A DNA stretch of 64,000 nt from Pseudomonadota bacterium (GCA_018242505.1 JAFEBU010000010.1:1-64000); one strand, 5' to 3'. Shown: positions 35,529 to 45,084, counted from the stretch's first letter. The notes: generated by a model from the sequence alone, not told the origin. Made by a program: numbers and translations.

Positions 35529-36304
35529 TCTCGCATCTGGAAGCCGGCAGCGGCACACCACTGGTGCTCCTGCATGGCATCGGCTCGGCCGCGCGTTCGT
35601 TCCGCGATCAGCTCGACGGGCTTTCCGCCGACCATCGCGTGGTCGCCTGGGATGCGCCGGGCTATGGCGGCTCGACCGCGCTCGCGCCCGAGTCGCCGAC
35701 GGCCGACGACTATGCCGAACGGCTGGCCGGCTTCCTCGACGATCTCGGCATTGCGACCTGCCATCTGCTCGGCCATTCGCTGGGCTGCCTGATGGCGGTG
35801 CGCTTCGCCGTGCGCCATTCCGACCGGGTGCGCTCGCTCAGCCTCTGCAGCATCGCCGCCGGGCATGGCCCGCTGGCGGACGCAGAGCGTCGCAAGCTGC
35901 TCGACCAGCGCCTGGGAGATGTCGCGAGTCTCGGCCCCGCCGAGATGGCGCGTCGTCGTGGGCCGCGCCTGGTGGCGTCCGGTGCGTCCAATGAGGTCCG
36001 CCAGCGGGTGATCGACACCATGGCCGCCATCCGGCCCGACGGTTACGCCCAGGCCGCGCGCATGCTCTCGACCGCCGACATCAAGGCCGACGTCGTGCGG
36101 CTGTCGCCCGATCTGCCGCTGCAGATCGTCTATGGCGACGCCGATGTCATCACTCCGCCGGCGAAGAACCGGGAGGTAGCGGCATTGCGGCCCGGCGTGA
36201 AGGTGACGGTGGTCCCCAACGCCGGCCACGCGCTCTATCTCGAACAGCCCACGGCCTTCAACACGATCGTCGCCGACTTTTTGGCGGCGACGCGTTCCTG
36301 CTAA
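35525..36304 (+). CDS. Alpha/beta hydrolase
   Basis: A 259-residue hydrolase of the MhpC type. LVLLHGIGSAARSF carries the oxyanion HG motif, GHSLGC (about residue 82) is the nucleophile elbow with catalytic Ser, VYGDADVITPP supplies the acid and NAGHALYLEQP the His. It begins at GTG 35525, overlapping the bicupin stop. Together with the bicupin and an ABC importer it probably hydrolyses an imported ester or ring-cleavage product. Substrate unknown. Confidence 0.9.
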   Translation: MISHLEAGSGTPLVLLHGIGSAARSFRDQLDGLSADHRVVAWDAPGYGGSTALAPESPTADDYAERLAGFLDDLGIATCHLLGHSLGCLMAVRFAVRHSDRVRSLSLCSIAAGHGPLADAERRKLLDQRLGDVASLGPAEMARRRGPRLVASGASNEVRQRVIDTMAAIRPDGYAQAARMLSTADIKADVVRLSPDLPLQIVYGDADVITPPAKNREVAALRPGVKVTVVPNAGHALYLEQPTAFNTIVADFLAATRSC

Positions 36305-36316
36305 GGCAATCGACAC

Positions 36317-37087
36317 ATGCCACGCTCTTCCGCCGTCCTGTCGGGGATCCTGACGCTGCTCGCCGTACTGGTGCTGTGGCAGGTCGCATCGGTCGTGTTC
36401 GCCATCCCCGACTATGTCGTCCCGGCGCCTTATGCGGTGCTGGAGGAGATCGCCAAGCGCCCGGGCTTCTATCTGGTGCAGAGCGCCGTCACATTGCGTT
36501 CGACCTTGATCGGCTTTGTCGCCGCGACCCTGATCGGCATCGGAGTCGGCACCGTGACGGCCTATTCGAAGGTCTGCCGCCAGACGCTCTATCCGCTGAT
36601 CCTGCTGCTGCAGGGTGTTCCCAAGGTGGCGCTGGCGCCGGTGCTGATCGTGTTCTTCGGCTTCGGGCTGGAGTTCCAGGTCGTGGTGGTGGCGTCGATC
36701 GCTTTCTTCCCGGTGGTCATCAACACCGTGCTGGGCCTCACGTCGGTCGATCGCGACCTGATCCTGCTGTCGCGTGTCCTGCGCACGCCGCGGCTCAGGG
36801 AATTCCTGATGATCGGCCTGCCGCATGCCGCGCCGTCGATTTTCTCGGGCATGAAGGTCGCCATGACGCTCTCGGTGATCGGCGCGGTCGTGTCGGAATT
36901 CGTGTCGAGCGAGGCGGGGCTCGGCCATACGCTGATCGTGGCCAATTCCGAGTTCAACACCGCCATGTCCTTCGCCGCCATCCTGCTCCTGTCCCTGATG
37001 ACATTCGCCCTGTTCGGCGTGCTGCGGCTCCTGGAACGCCTGGTCGTTCCCTGGTCCGAAGAAGCCGCCATCCAGATCGAGCTCTGA
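36317..37087 (+). CDS. ABC transporter permease (nitrate/taurine/HMP type)
   Basis: A 256-residue inner-membrane permease with about six helices. The EAA-type loop that contacts the ATPase is LLSRVLRTPRLREFLMIGLPHAAPSIFSGMKVA (about 150-182). This is the SsuC/TauC/ThiX class. It lies 13 bp behind the hydrolase and before the binding protein and ATPase, completing an importer. Confidence 0.92.
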   Translation: MPRSSAVLSGILTLLAVLVLWQVASVVFAIPDYVVPAPYAVLEEIAKRPGFYLVQSAVTLRSTLIGFVAATLIGIGVGTVTAYSKVCRQTLYPLILLLQGVPKVALAPVLIVFFGFGLEFQVVVVASIAFFPVVINTVLGLTSVDRDLILLSRVLRTPRLREFLMIGLPHAAPSIFSGMKVAMTLSVIGAVVSEFVSSEAGLGHTLIVANSEFNTAMSFAAILLLSLMTFALFGVLRLLERLVVPWSEEAAIQIEL

Positions 37088-37107
37088 TCCTGCTTCCGGA
37101 GGTTCTC

Positions 37108-38139
37108 ATGCCAAAATCCACCACGCTGTCGCGTCGCGCGTTCTCGGTCATGGTTGCGACGAGCGGACTTGCCGCGCCGTTCGTCGCCCGCGCGCAGTCG
37201 GCCAAGCGCGTCACGTTCCTGCTCGACGTGCCGGCCTATTCCAAGCACGCGCTGTTCTATCCGGCGATCGACAACGGTTACTTCGCCAAGCGCGGGCTGG
37301 AGGTGACCTTCGGCTCGGCCAAGGGCTCGGCCGACGCCGCCCAGCGGCTCGCCTCCAAGGCGGCGGAGTTCGGCTTCATCGATGCCGGCGTCGCCGCCCT
37401 GGCGCGCGGCAAGGGCCTGCCGCTCAAGCTCACCTCCATGGTCGCCTACCGCAACATGATGTCCATGGTCGGCTTCGGCGATCCGCCGGTCACCAAGCCC
37501 AAGGATCTCGAAGGCCGCAAGATCGCCGCCGCGCCCGGCGATTCGGTCCGCACCGGCTTCATCGCCATTTCCAAACCCAACGGCGTGGACATGGGCAAGG
37601 TCGACTGGGTCACCACCGATTCGACCAACAAGCGCACGCTGCTCTTCTCGGGCAAGGTCGGTGCGACCTGCGACTATGCCGTGAACTTCCCGGTCTACGA
37701 GATGGGTGCAGCCAAGCTCGGCAAGAAGGTGTCGCAGATCCTGCTCGCCGACTTCGGCCTCGACATCTACAGCAACGGCATCACCACGCGCGACGACTTG
37801 ATCAAGAGCGACCCGGCGCTGGTCAAGGGCTTCAACGACGCGCTGGTCGAATCGATGGTCTTCTCGGTCGACAATCGCGACGAGGCGGTGCGCATCTTCC
37901 TGAAGCACAATCCGCAGTTCGATCCCGACCTGACGCGCAAGGGCCTCGACGTCACCATCGCCCATCTCATGGTGCCGGAAGTCGTCCAGCACGGCATCGG
38001 GCCGATGGATCCGGCCAAGGTGGCCAAGACCATCGAGGTGATGAAGGCGCATTTCGATCTCGCCGCCGACGTGAAGCCGGCCGACATCTTCACCAACGAC
38101 TACGTGACGCCCGGCCATCGGCCGACCAAGGCCGCCTGA
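37108..38139 (+). CDS. NMT1/THI5-like ABC substrate-binding protein
   Basis: A 343-residue periplasmic binding protein with a Tat-like signal (LSRRAFSVMVATSGLAAPFVARA, residues 8-30). The NMT1 pattern follows: LDVPAYSKHALFYPAIDNGYFAKRGLEV and GSAKGSADAAQRLASKAAEFGFIDAG. CGGAGG upstream sets ATG 37108. Such proteins bind small nitrogen- or sulfur-containing organics, thiamine precursors or aromatic acids. The neighbouring bicupin and hydrolase argue for a carbon compound that is then degraded. Confidence 0.9.
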   Translation: MPKSTTLSRRAFSVMVATSGLAAPFVARAQSAKRVTFLLDVPAYSKHALFYPAIDNGYFAKRGLEVTFGSAKGSADAAQRLASKAAEFGFIDAGVAALARGKGLPLKLTSMVAYRNMMSMVGFGDPPVTKPKDLEGRKIAAAPGDSVRTGFIAISKPNGVDMGKVDWVTTDSTNKRTLLFSGKVGATCDYAVNFPVYEMGAAKLGKKVSQILLADFGLDIYSNGITTRDDLIKSDPALVKGFNDALVESMVFSVDNRDEAVRIFLKHNPQFDPDLTRKGLDVTIAHLMVPEVVQHGIGPMDPAKVAKTIEVMKAHFDLAADVKPADIFTNDYVTPGHRPTKAA

Positions 38140-38141
38140 CG

Positions 38142-38915
38142 ATGGTCGACGCCGCCGCCCCGGCGATCGAGATCGCCGGCCTCAGCAAGCGCTACGGACA
38201 CGACGGCAAGGGCACGCTTGCCCTGACCGATGTCGACGTGACGGTCGGCCGGCATGAGTTCGTGACGCTGGTGGGCCCGAGCGGCTGCGGCAAGTCGACG
38301 TTGCTCAAGGTGATCTCGGGGATCGAGCCTGCGACCTCGGGCAGCGTGCGGCGCTTCGGCGAAACGGTGACGGGGCCGACGCCCGACATCGGCATGGTGT
38401 TCCAGTCGCCGGTGCTGATGAACTGGCGCACCATCCTCGACAACGTGCTGTTCCCGATCGACGCACTCGGCCTCAAGCGCCGCGACTATGCCGACAAGGC
38501 GATGGCGCTCCTGAAACTTGCCGGCCTCGAGTCCTTCGCCAAGGCGCGTCCGCGCGAGCTGTCGGGCGGCATGCAGCAGCGCGCCGCGCTCTGCCGGGCG
38601 CTGATCTATGATCCGCCGTTCCTGCTGATGGACGAGCCGTTCGGCGCCCTCGATGCCCTGACGCGCGACCAGATGAACGTCGAGCTGATGCGCATCTGGA
38701 GCGAGACCAAGAAGGCGACGCTGCTGATCACCCACAGCGTGGCCGAGGCGGTGTTCCTCGCCGACCGCGTCCTGGTGATGAGCGGGCGGCCGGGCTCCAT
38801 CCTCGCCGACGTGGCGATCGACCTGCCGCGCCCGCGTCAGACCAGCGTGCGCACCACGCCGGTGTTCGGCGAGTATGTGCGCGCGCTGAGCGCCATGCTG
38901 GGCGTGCACGACTGA
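38142..38915 (+). CDS. ABC transporter ATP-binding protein
   Basis: A 257-residue ATPase of the SsuB/TauB type. Walker A is GPSGCGKST (about 47-55), the signature LSGGMQQRAALCRAL (about 138) and Walker B LLMDEPFGALD, followed by the switch His in LLITHSVAEAV. Two bases separate it from the binding-protein stop. It powers the importer with the permease at 36317. Confidence 0.96.
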   Translation: MVDAAAPAIEIAGLSKRYGHDGKGTLALTDVDVTVGRHEFVTLVGPSGCGKSTLLKVISGIEPATSGSVRRFGETVTGPTPDIGMVFQSPVLMNWRTILDNVLFPIDALGLKRRDYADKAMALLKLAGLESFAKARPRELSGGMQQRAALCRALIYDPPFLLMDEPFGALDALTRDQMNVELMRIWSETKKATLLITHSVAEAVFLADRVLVMSGRPGSILADVAIDLPRPRQTSVRTTPVFGEYVRALSAMLGVHD

Positions 38916-38930
38916 CGGCCAGCGCGGACT

Positions 38931-39572
38931 TCATTCCGTCCTGTCGTCCGAGAACTGAAGGCCGGCCGTGCCGCCGGTGCCGATGAAGAGGTCCATGAAG
39001 GCGGTCGTGGTCTCGGAGCGCTTCCAGTCGCGCTGCAACTCGCAGAAGAGCTGGGGCACGCTGATCATGCGGCCGCCTGCCTGCCCGATCCGGCGCAGCG
39101 CCGCCTCGTGCGCGGCCACCGAGGTGCCGCCGACCGCGTCGACGACGACATAGACCTCGTAACCTTCCCGAAGGGCGTCCAGCGCGGGAAAGGTCAGGCA
39201 GGCCTCAGTCCAGAGTGCGGTCATGATCAGCTTCTTGCGACCCGTGGCCTCGACGGCCTTGCGGAACTCGACATCCTCCCACGAGTTGATCGTGGTGCGG
39301 TCGTAGGTGGGGAACGTGTCGAGGACCTTGCGGATCGCGGCGATCGGCGGCTTGTTGAGGCCGGTCTTCACGTTCACCGTCGAGTGGACGATCGGCAGGC
39401 CGTAGACGACGGCGGCCCGGGCCGCACCCGTGATGTTGTTGACGAGAAGCTGGCGGTCCATCGAGGCGATCGAATTCACCTGCACCGGCTGGTAATCGAT
39501 AATGATGAAGGCCGCGTTCTGCGGCGTGAGCAGATGGTCCCGCGCTGGGTCGCGGATCGGTTCGCTGGTCAT
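38931..39572 (-). CDS. Isochorismatase-family cysteine hydrolase
   Basis: A 213-residue hydrolase. The catalytic triad positions are visible: Asp in AFIIIDYQPVQ (about 26), a Lys in the central region and Cys in TEACLTFPALDAL (about 124), with GGTSVAAHEAAL after it. The group includes nicotinamidases, N-carbamoyl-sarcosine amidases and YcaC-like proteins; GRKKLIMTALWTEACL is closest to the YcaC type. It is convergent with the ABC ATPase. Substrate unknown. Confidence 0.88.
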   Translation of the reverse strand: MTSEPIRDPARDHLLTPQNAAFIIIDYQPVQVNSIASMDRQLLVNNITGAARAAVVYGLPIVHSTVNVKTGLNKPPIAAIRKVLDTFPTYDRTTINSWEDVEFRKAVEATGRKKLIMTALWTEACLTFPALDALREGYEVYVVVDAVGGTSVAAHEAALRRIGQAGGRMISVPQLFCELQRDWKRSETTTAFMDLFIGTGGTAGLQFSDDRTE

Positions 39573-39692
39573 TGGGCTGTTCCCGTCGTTCGGAGCTCGC
39601 CGCAGGGAAGCGGAGGCACGGGCGCTCCGCGTGCGGACGGCGGGGCGAGCGATGCCGCCGTTCCTGCGAGAAAAGGGCCGCGGCCCCGCTGC

Positions 39693-40562
39693 TCAGGCCG
39701 CTGCGATCTCTCCGAAGCGGCCGCGCTGGAAGTCGATCATCGCCTGCCGGATCTCCGCGTCGGTGTTCATGACGAAGGGACCGTACATGACCACCGGCTC
39801 GTCGATCGGCGCGCCGCTCAGGATCAGCAGCTTGGCGTCGGCGCTGGCTTCCAGCCTGACCTCGCCGCCGGTGCGGTCGAGCAGGGCGAACTCGGCCTCG
39901 CGCGCGATGGCGTCGCCGTTCACCTGCACCGTGCCCTTCAGCACCACGATGGCGACGGTGTGGCCGTCGGGCAGGTCGAGAGATGTCTCGGCGCCGCGGC
40001 GCAGCCGCACGTCCCACAGGTCGATCGGCGTGAAGGTGTGGGCCGGCCCGCGATGGCCGTCGTAGGTACCTGCGATGACCCGCAGCGTGCCCGCACCGCC
40101 CGGCAACTCGACCGACGGGATGTCGCGGTTGAGCAGCGACTGGTAGCCGGGCACGGCGTTCTTGTCCTTGGCCGGCAGGTTGACCCAGAGCTGGACCATC
40201 TCCAGCGGCCCGCCCTTGCGCGTGAAGGCCTGCGAGTGGAACTCCTCGTGCAGGATACCGCTGGCCGCTGTCATCCACTGGACGTCGCCCGGACCGATGA
40301 TGCCACCCTTGCCGGTCGAATCCCGGTGTTCGACCTCGCCCTGGTAGACGATGGTGACCGTCTCGAACCCGCGATGCGGGTGGGTGCCCACGCCGCGCGG
40401 CTTGTCGGCCGGCGCGAAGTCCATCGGACCGGCATAGTCGAGCAGCAGGAAGGGGCTCACATGCTCGCCATGGCTCATGTGGGAGAACAGCGAACGCACG
40501 GGAAACCCGTCGCCGACCCAATGCTGGCGGGGAGCGCTGTAGATGCCGAGAACCTTCCTCAT
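39693..40562 (-). CDS. Pirin family protein
   Basis: A 289-residue bicupin of the pirin family. The metal site is GVGTHPHRGFETVTIVYQGEVEHRDS (about residues 57-82) with His, His, His and Glu ligands, then MTAASGILHEEF. The second cupin carries LLILSGAPIDEPVVMYGPFVMN. Bacterial pirins can have quercetinase or redox-regulatory activity. AAGGAG upstream sets ATG 40562. It is divergent from a LysR gene, with a perfect palindrome between them. Confidence 0.94.
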   Translation of the reverse strand: MRKVLGIYSAPRQHWVGDGFPVRSLFSHMSHGEHVSPFLLLDYAGPMDFAPADKPRGVGTHPHRGFETVTIVYQGEVEHRDSTGKGGIIGPGDVQWMTAASGILHEEFHSQAFTRKGGPLEMVQLWVNLPAKDKNAVPGYQSLLNRDIPSVELPGGAGTLRVIAGTYDGHRGPAHTFTPIDLWDVRLRRGAETSLDLPDGHTVAIVVLKGTVQVNGDAIAREAEFALLDRTGGEVRLEASADAKLLILSGAPIDEPVVMYGPFVMNTDAEIRQAMIDFQRGRFGEIAAA

Positions 40563-40665
40563 GATGTTTCTCCTTCCGTGAGAGCATCCGTGACCGGGTG
40601 TCTCGTTCGTGAGGGAAGGTAGGATCGCGACAAAACTAGCAGTAGCCGGCGAGAACGCACTACAC

Positions 40666-40683
40666 TGTCCTGAAAACAGGACA
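40666..40683. promoter_or_regulatory. Perfect palindrome TGTCCTG-AAAA-CAGGACA
   Basis: An exact 7-bp inverted repeat lies between pirin and the divergent LysR gene, 8 bp before the LysR ATG. It is the probable operator for autoregulation and control of pirin. Confidence 0.65.
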
Positions 40684-40691
40684 ATGGCATC

Positions 40692-41654
40692 ATGCAGGAT
40701 CTCAACGACCTCCGCCTTTTCGTCGAGGTGGTGGAGCAGAACGGTTTCGCGGCCGCGGCGCGCAAGCTCGGCATGCCGCGTTCGCGGCTCAGCCGGCGCA
40801 TGGGCCTGCTGGAACAGCGGCTGGGCGTGAGGCTGATCCATCGTTCGACGCGACGCTTCGCCGTCACCGAGATCGGCCGGGAATATTACCGGCATTGCCT
40901 GGCGATGACGGTCGAAGCCGAGGCGGCGCAGGACGTCATCGACCGCATGCAATCGGAGCCGCAAGGCATCGTGAGGGTGAGCTGCCCGTCGTCGGTGATC
41001 TACTTCCAGGTCGGCGAGATGATCGCCCGCTTCATGGCCGATTGTCCCAAGGTGGAGGTGCTGCTGGAGAGCACCAACCGCAGCGTCGACGTGATCCACG
41101 AGGGCTTCGACATCGCGATCCAGGTGCGCTTCCCGCCGCTCGACGACAGCGACCTCGTTGTCCGTAAGCTTGCGGAGAGCCCGCAGCGGCTGGTCGCCAG
41201 CCCGTCCGTGCTGAAGGGGCTCACGCGCTCGCCCGTGCCCGCCGACCTCGCCACCTTGCCGAGCCTCGGCTGGGATCCGGCAAAGCAGGTGCATGAATGG
41301 TGCCTCGACGGCCCCGGCGACGCGGCTGCCACCGTCCGCCACAAGCCGCGGCTCGTCACCGGGGACATGGTGGCGCTGCGCCTGGCGGCACTGCGCGGCA
41401 TCGGCGTCTGCCAGTTCCCGACCTTCGTTGTGCAGGAGGATATGATGGCGGAGCGATTAGTCGATGTGTTGCCGGACTGGGCGCCCAGGGCCGGGATCAT
41501 CCACGCGGCCTTTCCGACGCGGCGGGGCCTGCTGCCGTCAGTCCGCGCGCTGCTCGACTTTCTTGGTGACAGCTATGCCGCCCTCGAGCGTCGGGACCGC
41601 GACAGGGGCAAACGGAGCGCAGGCCGGCAAAGGCGGGTCCGCATGAGCCGCTGA
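40692..41654 (+). CDS. LysR-family regulator divergent from pirin
   Basis: A 320-residue LysR regulator. The helix-turn-helix is DLNDLRLFVEVVEQNGFAAAARKLGMPRSRLSRRMGLLEQRLG (residues 3-45), and the effector domain follows (VSCPSSVIYFQVGEMIARF). The divergent pirin gene, the shared palindrome and similar pairs in other proteobacteria suggest it controls pirin, perhaps in response to quinones or flavonoids (inference). The C-terminal end is basic and extended. Confidence 0.93.
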   Translation: MQDLNDLRLFVEVVEQNGFAAAARKLGMPRSRLSRRMGLLEQRLGVRLIHRSTRRFAVTEIGREYYRHCLAMTVEAEAAQDVIDRMQSEPQGIVRVSCPSSVIYFQVGEMIARFMADCPKVEVLLESTNRSVDVIHEGFDIAIQVRFPPLDDSDLVVRKLAESPQRLVASPSVLKGLTRSPVPADLATLPSLGWDPAKQVHEWCLDGPGDAAATVRHKPRLVTGDMVALRLAALRGIGVCQFPTFVVQEDMMAERLVDVLPDWAPRAGIIHAAFPTRRGLLPSVRALLDFLGDSYAALERRDRDRGKRSAGRQRRVRMSR

Positions 41655-41694
41655 CATTTGCAGTCCGTAGACAAAGTACGCTATCGAAGGCGTA

Positions 41695-42438
41695 ATGGAT
41701 GAGAGGCACGTCCCACCCATCGGCCTGCGCTATTGGGTGATCTTCCTTCTGGTCAGCATCTTGGGCGGCCAATTGAGCGACCTTGCCCCGACGCTGCTGC
41801 CGTTTTCGATCCTCGGCCGCATGATCGTGCTGGCCGTGATCCTCGCCGCGATCTTCGTGGTCGAACGCTACGACAACCGATCCTCGACCGATGCCTACTA
41901 CTGGTTGGCGGTATTGACGATGCAGGTCGGGGCCGTGCGGCTCGCCGATTTCTCGGCGCTCCATCTGGGGATTGATCGGCTCGAGCTGGTCGGAGCGCTG
42001 ATTGTGCTGCTGGTGACTACGATCATCGTCGCGCGCTCGGACGAGAGCCATCTCTTCGCCACCATGCAGCTCGAGCGCCCCGGCACGGCCGCGCGGCCGA
42101 TGGCCGATGTGGCCTATTGGCTGGGCCTGATCGTCGCCAGCATCCTGGGCGCTGCGGCATCCGATCTGCTCACGCTCACCTTCTCCGTGGGGCCCGTGCT
42201 GCCGGCGATGGTGTTCTCGGCCGGGCTTGCGGAATTGTTCTACCTGCAGCGCCGGTCGCGGCCCGACCGATTGCACGCTTTCTGGCTGACCACGACGCTC
42301 GCCCGGGCGGACGCGATCGCCATCGGCGATTATTTGATCAAGGGCCTGCATCTCCATCTGGGACTCGTCACCGTAGGGACCGGCATCCTGGTCGCCGCCC
42401 TCGTGGCTTTCTGGCGCGCGCCGCCGGCGCACGTTTGA
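41695..42438 (+). CDS. Multi-pass membrane protein, COG4705-like
   Basis: A 247-residue protein with about seven hydrophobic segments and an internal duplication: LRYWVIFLLVSILGGQLSDL (about residue 11) and VAYWLGLIVASILGAAASDL (about 138), each followed by similar helices. The repeat of a YW...LG...SDL unit resembles COG4705 membrane-anchored proteins of unknown function. The start ATG 41695 follows the LysR gene by 40 bp. No function can be given. Confidence 0.65.
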   Translation: MDERHVPPIGLRYWVIFLLVSILGGQLSDLAPTLLPFSILGRMIVLAVILAAIFVVERYDNRSSTDAYYWLAVLTMQVGAVRLADFSALHLGIDRLELVGALIVLLVTTIIVARSDESHLFATMQLERPGTAARPMADVAYWLGLIVASILGAAASDLLTLTFSVGPVLPAMVFSAGLAELFYLQRRSRPDRLHAFWLTTTLARADAIAIGDYLIKGLHLHLGLVTVGTGILVAALVAFWRAPPAHV

Positions 42439-42441
42439 GGC

Positions 42442-43215
42442 CTACAACCAGATCCGCAGGCCGGCGACGAAGCGGACCTCGTCCGTCGGAGCGCCGGCGG
42501 CGCGGGCAAGGTCGGCGGTGCCGCCATACTTGCCCTCATAGGAGACGCCGACATAGGGCGCGAATTTGCGCGTGATCTCGTAGCGCAGCCTGAGCCCGGC
42601 ATCGAGATCGGAGAGGCCCGAGCCGATCTCGCGCATGGGATCGTCCTGCGAATAGAAGTTCATCTCGATCCGGGGCTGCAGGATCAGACGTTGGGTGAGC
42701 AGCAGGTCGTAGCTGCCCTCGAGCCGCGCGGCGAGCCGTCCATCGCCGCCGACATAGCCTGTGGCCGCGACATGGAAGAAGAGCGGCGCCAGCCCCTCGA
42801 CACCGAACGCGGCCCAGCCGCGACCCGGTTTGGAATCGAGATCGTAGCGGGCGCCGATCTGGGCGTCGAAATAGGTGGTGATGGCGCGGCTGAAGAAGAC
42901 TTCCTGCTGGCTGTCTTCGAGCAGGCCATTGGCCAGCGTGCCCTCGCTCTTGAGCCAGATCCGGTTCTCATCCGTGCCGGCCCACGCTTCGCCTTCCCAG
43001 CGGAAGCTTCGGTCGGCGCCGAACCGGCCTTCGAGCTGGTCGATCAGCGCATGATAGAAGACATGCTGGTCCATGACGGGAGCGCCGAACGGCGCCGCCG
43101 ATCCGGCGTCCGATGATGGCGGCGGCGCATGGTCCATGTGCATCTGCGCCCGCACCGGGACCGAGAGGGCGGCCAGTGCCGCGGCCAGCAGTCCAGAGGC
43201 CCAGCGCGAGGTCAC
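42442..43215 (-). CDS. copB: Copper resistance outer-membrane protein CopB
   Basis: A 257-residue precursor with a signal peptide (WASGLLAAALAALSVPVRAQ) and a His/Met start MHMDHAPPP. A beta-barrel with the CopB pattern follows: WEGEAWAGTDENRIWLKSEG, EVFFSRAITTYFDAQIGARYD, LQPRIEMNFYSQDDP, YEITRKFAPYVGVSYEGKYG. It binds or sequesters copper in the outer membrane. The start is GTG 43215, overlapping the CopA stop (GTGA). Confidence 0.92.
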   Translation of the reverse strand: MTSRWASGLLAAALAALSVPVRAQMHMDHAPPPSSDAGSAAPFGAPVMDQHVFYHALIDQLEGRFGADRSFRWEGEAWAGTDENRIWLKSEGTLANGLLEDSQQEVFFSRAITTYFDAQIGARYDLDSKPGRGWAAFGVEGLAPLFFHVAATGYVGGDGRLAARLEGSYDLLLTQRLILQPRIEMNFYSQDDPMREIGSGLSDLDAGLRLRYEITRKFAPYVGVSYEGKYGGTADLARAAGAPTDEVRFVAGLRIWL

Positions 43216-45011
43216 GAGACCAGCACCGTGCGGAACATGCCCGCTTCCATGTGATAGAGCAGATGGCAGTGGAACGCCCAGCGGCCGGGCGTATCGGCGG
43301 TGAAGACGAAGCTCATGCGCTCCGCCGGCTTGACGTTGATCGTGTGCTTGAGGGGCAGGCGGTTGCCCTGGCCGTTCTCGACCTCGAACAGGAAGCCGTG
43401 CAGATGGATCGGGTGTTCCATCATCGTGTCGTTGATCAGCACGAAGCGGATGCGCTCGCCCAGCGCCACGCGGATCGGGCCGGCCTGCGAGAACTTCTTG
43501 CCGTCGAAGCCCCACAGGAAGCGTTCCATGTTGCCGGTGAGATGGAACTCCAGCGCGCGCGTGGGCGGCGCGCGTCCAATGTTGGGCCTGAGCGCGCGCA
43601 GGTCGCGATAGGTGAGGTTGCGTCGGCCGTTGCCATCGAGTCCGATGCCCGCTTCGCCGAGCTTGTCCCTGGTTTCCATCGCCACGTTGTCGACGCCGGG
43701 CTGGCCGGCCAACGTTGCCGGATCGACACCGTCGGCATTGCTGGTCGGCACAGTGTCGGCGGGCTTCTTGTCACCAGAGGCGCCGGCCATCATCGCCATG
43801 TGCTTGGCATGCTCCTCCGGCGTCATCTTGCTCATATCCATGCCGCCCATATCCATGCCACCCATGGTCGTGCCGCCCATTGTCTTGCCCGACATGCCCT
43901 TCATGTCATGAGCCATGCCCATGTCCGCCATGGTGCGCAGCGGTCTTGGATCCATCGGCGGGATCGCTGCCGCGAGCCCCTCGCGCACGGCGAGCGTGCC
44001 GCGGGCGTAGCCGCTGCGATCCAGCGCCTGGGCGAAGATGGTGCAGGCATCCTGTCGTGGCGCCACGATGACATCGTAGGTCTCGGCGACGCCGATGCGG
44101 AATTCATCGACCTCGACCGGCACGACATCCGATCCGTCGGCCTGCACGACCGTCATCGTCAGGCCGGGGATGCGAACGTCGAAGGTGGTCATCGACGAGC
44201 CGTTGATGAAGCGCAGCCGTACCTTCTCGCCGCGCACAAACAATCCGGTCCAGTTCGCGGCAGGCGGCTGGCCGTTCATCAGGAAAGTATAGGTGGCGCC
44301 GGTCACGTCCATGAGGTCGGTCGGACTCATGCGCATGCCGCCCCACATCAGCCGATCGTCGACGGCGGCACCCAGACCGTCGCGCCTGGCATCCCTGGCG
44401 AAGGTGCCGAGCGTGCGCCGGTTGTGATTGTAGTAGTCGCTCTGTTGCTTGAGGTTGGACATGACCGTCATCGGATCCTCGTCGGTCCAGTCCGACAGCA
44501 TCACGACGTGATCGCGCTGGTAGGCGTAAGGCTCCCTGTCGCGCGGTTCGAGGATCAGCGGGCCGTAAAGGCCGGTCTGCTCCTGCATGCCGCTGTGGCT
44601 GTGGTACCAGTAGGTGCCGGCCTGCCGGATCGGAAAGCAGTAGGTGAAGGTCTCGTCGGGCATGATGCCTCGGAAGGTGAGGCCCGGCACGCCATCCATG
44701 GAATTGGGCAGCAGGAGGCCGTGCCAGTGAATCGAGGTCGGCTCCTTCAGTCGGTTGGTGACGTTCAGCGTAACGGTGTCGCCCTCGCGCAGGCGCAGGA
44801 TCGGGCCCGGCACGGCGCCGTTCACGGTCGTCGCCGTGCGGGCGCGACCGGTGAAATTGACCGGCGTCGTGCCGACCGTGAGGTCGATGCGGTCGCCCTG
44901 CAATATTGCCGGCGGCGCAGCGGCGTGCGCTTTTGCACGCCCCAGTGCTGCGAGCCCGGTCGCCAAAGCAAACCCTTCGACGAAGCGCCGGCGTCCGATC
45001 CTTCCAGTCAT
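43212..45011 (-). CDS. copA: Copper-resistance multicopper oxidase CopA
   Basis: A 599-residue periplasmic multicopper oxidase that oxidises Cu(I). Tat signal GRIGRRRFVEGFALATGLAAL. All four copper-binding motifs are seen: HWHG (near 95), WYHSHSG (near 137), HPIHLHGFLFEV (near 537) and HCHLLYHMEAGM (near 583, with type 1 Cys). A methionine-rich insert (MGMAHDMKGMSGKTMGG onward, about 365-400) supplies extra copper sites. GGAGG spacing favours ATG 45011 over GTG 45014. It is co-transcribed with CopB. Confidence 0.95.
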   Translation of the reverse strand: MTGRIGRRRFVEGFALATGLAALGRAKAHAAAPPAILQGDRIDLTVGTTPVNFTGRARTATTVNGAVPGPILRLREGDTVTLNVTNRLKEPTSIHWHGLLLPNSMDGVPGLTFRGIMPDETFTYCFPIRQAGTYWYHSHSGMQEQTGLYGPLILEPRDREPYAYQRDHVVMLSDWTDEDPMTVMSNLKQQSDYYNHNRRTLGTFARDARRDGLGAAVDDRLMWGGMRMSPTDLMDVTGATYTFLMNGQPPAANWTGLFVRGEKVRLRFINGSSMTTFDVRIPGLTMTVVQADGSDVVPVEVDEFRIGVAETYDVIVAPRQDACTIFAQALDRSGYARGTLAVREGLAAAIPPMDPRPLRTMADMGMAHDMKGMSGKTMGGTTMGGMDMGGMDMSKMTPEEHAKHMAMMAGASGDKKPADTVPTSNADGVDPATLAGQPGVDNVAMETRDKLGEAGIGLDGNGRRNLTYRDLRALRPNIGRAPPTRALEFHLTGNMERFLWGFDGKKFSQAGPIRVALGERIRFVLINDTMMEHPIHLHGFLFEVENGQGNRLPLKHTINVKPAERMSFVFTADTPGRWAFHCHLLYHMEAGMFRTVLVS

Positions 45012-45084
45012 CACACCCTCCTGGACCTGATACGCAGGTTGGCCGCCGATCCCTCCTCATATTCCTCTTTCCCGTGAGGGTTAG

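Noticed and set aside
36317..38915. TPP riboswitch for the NMT1/THI5-like transporter
   Set aside because: No THI-box consensus precedes the operon; the genes follow a bicupin and hydrolase with little spacing.
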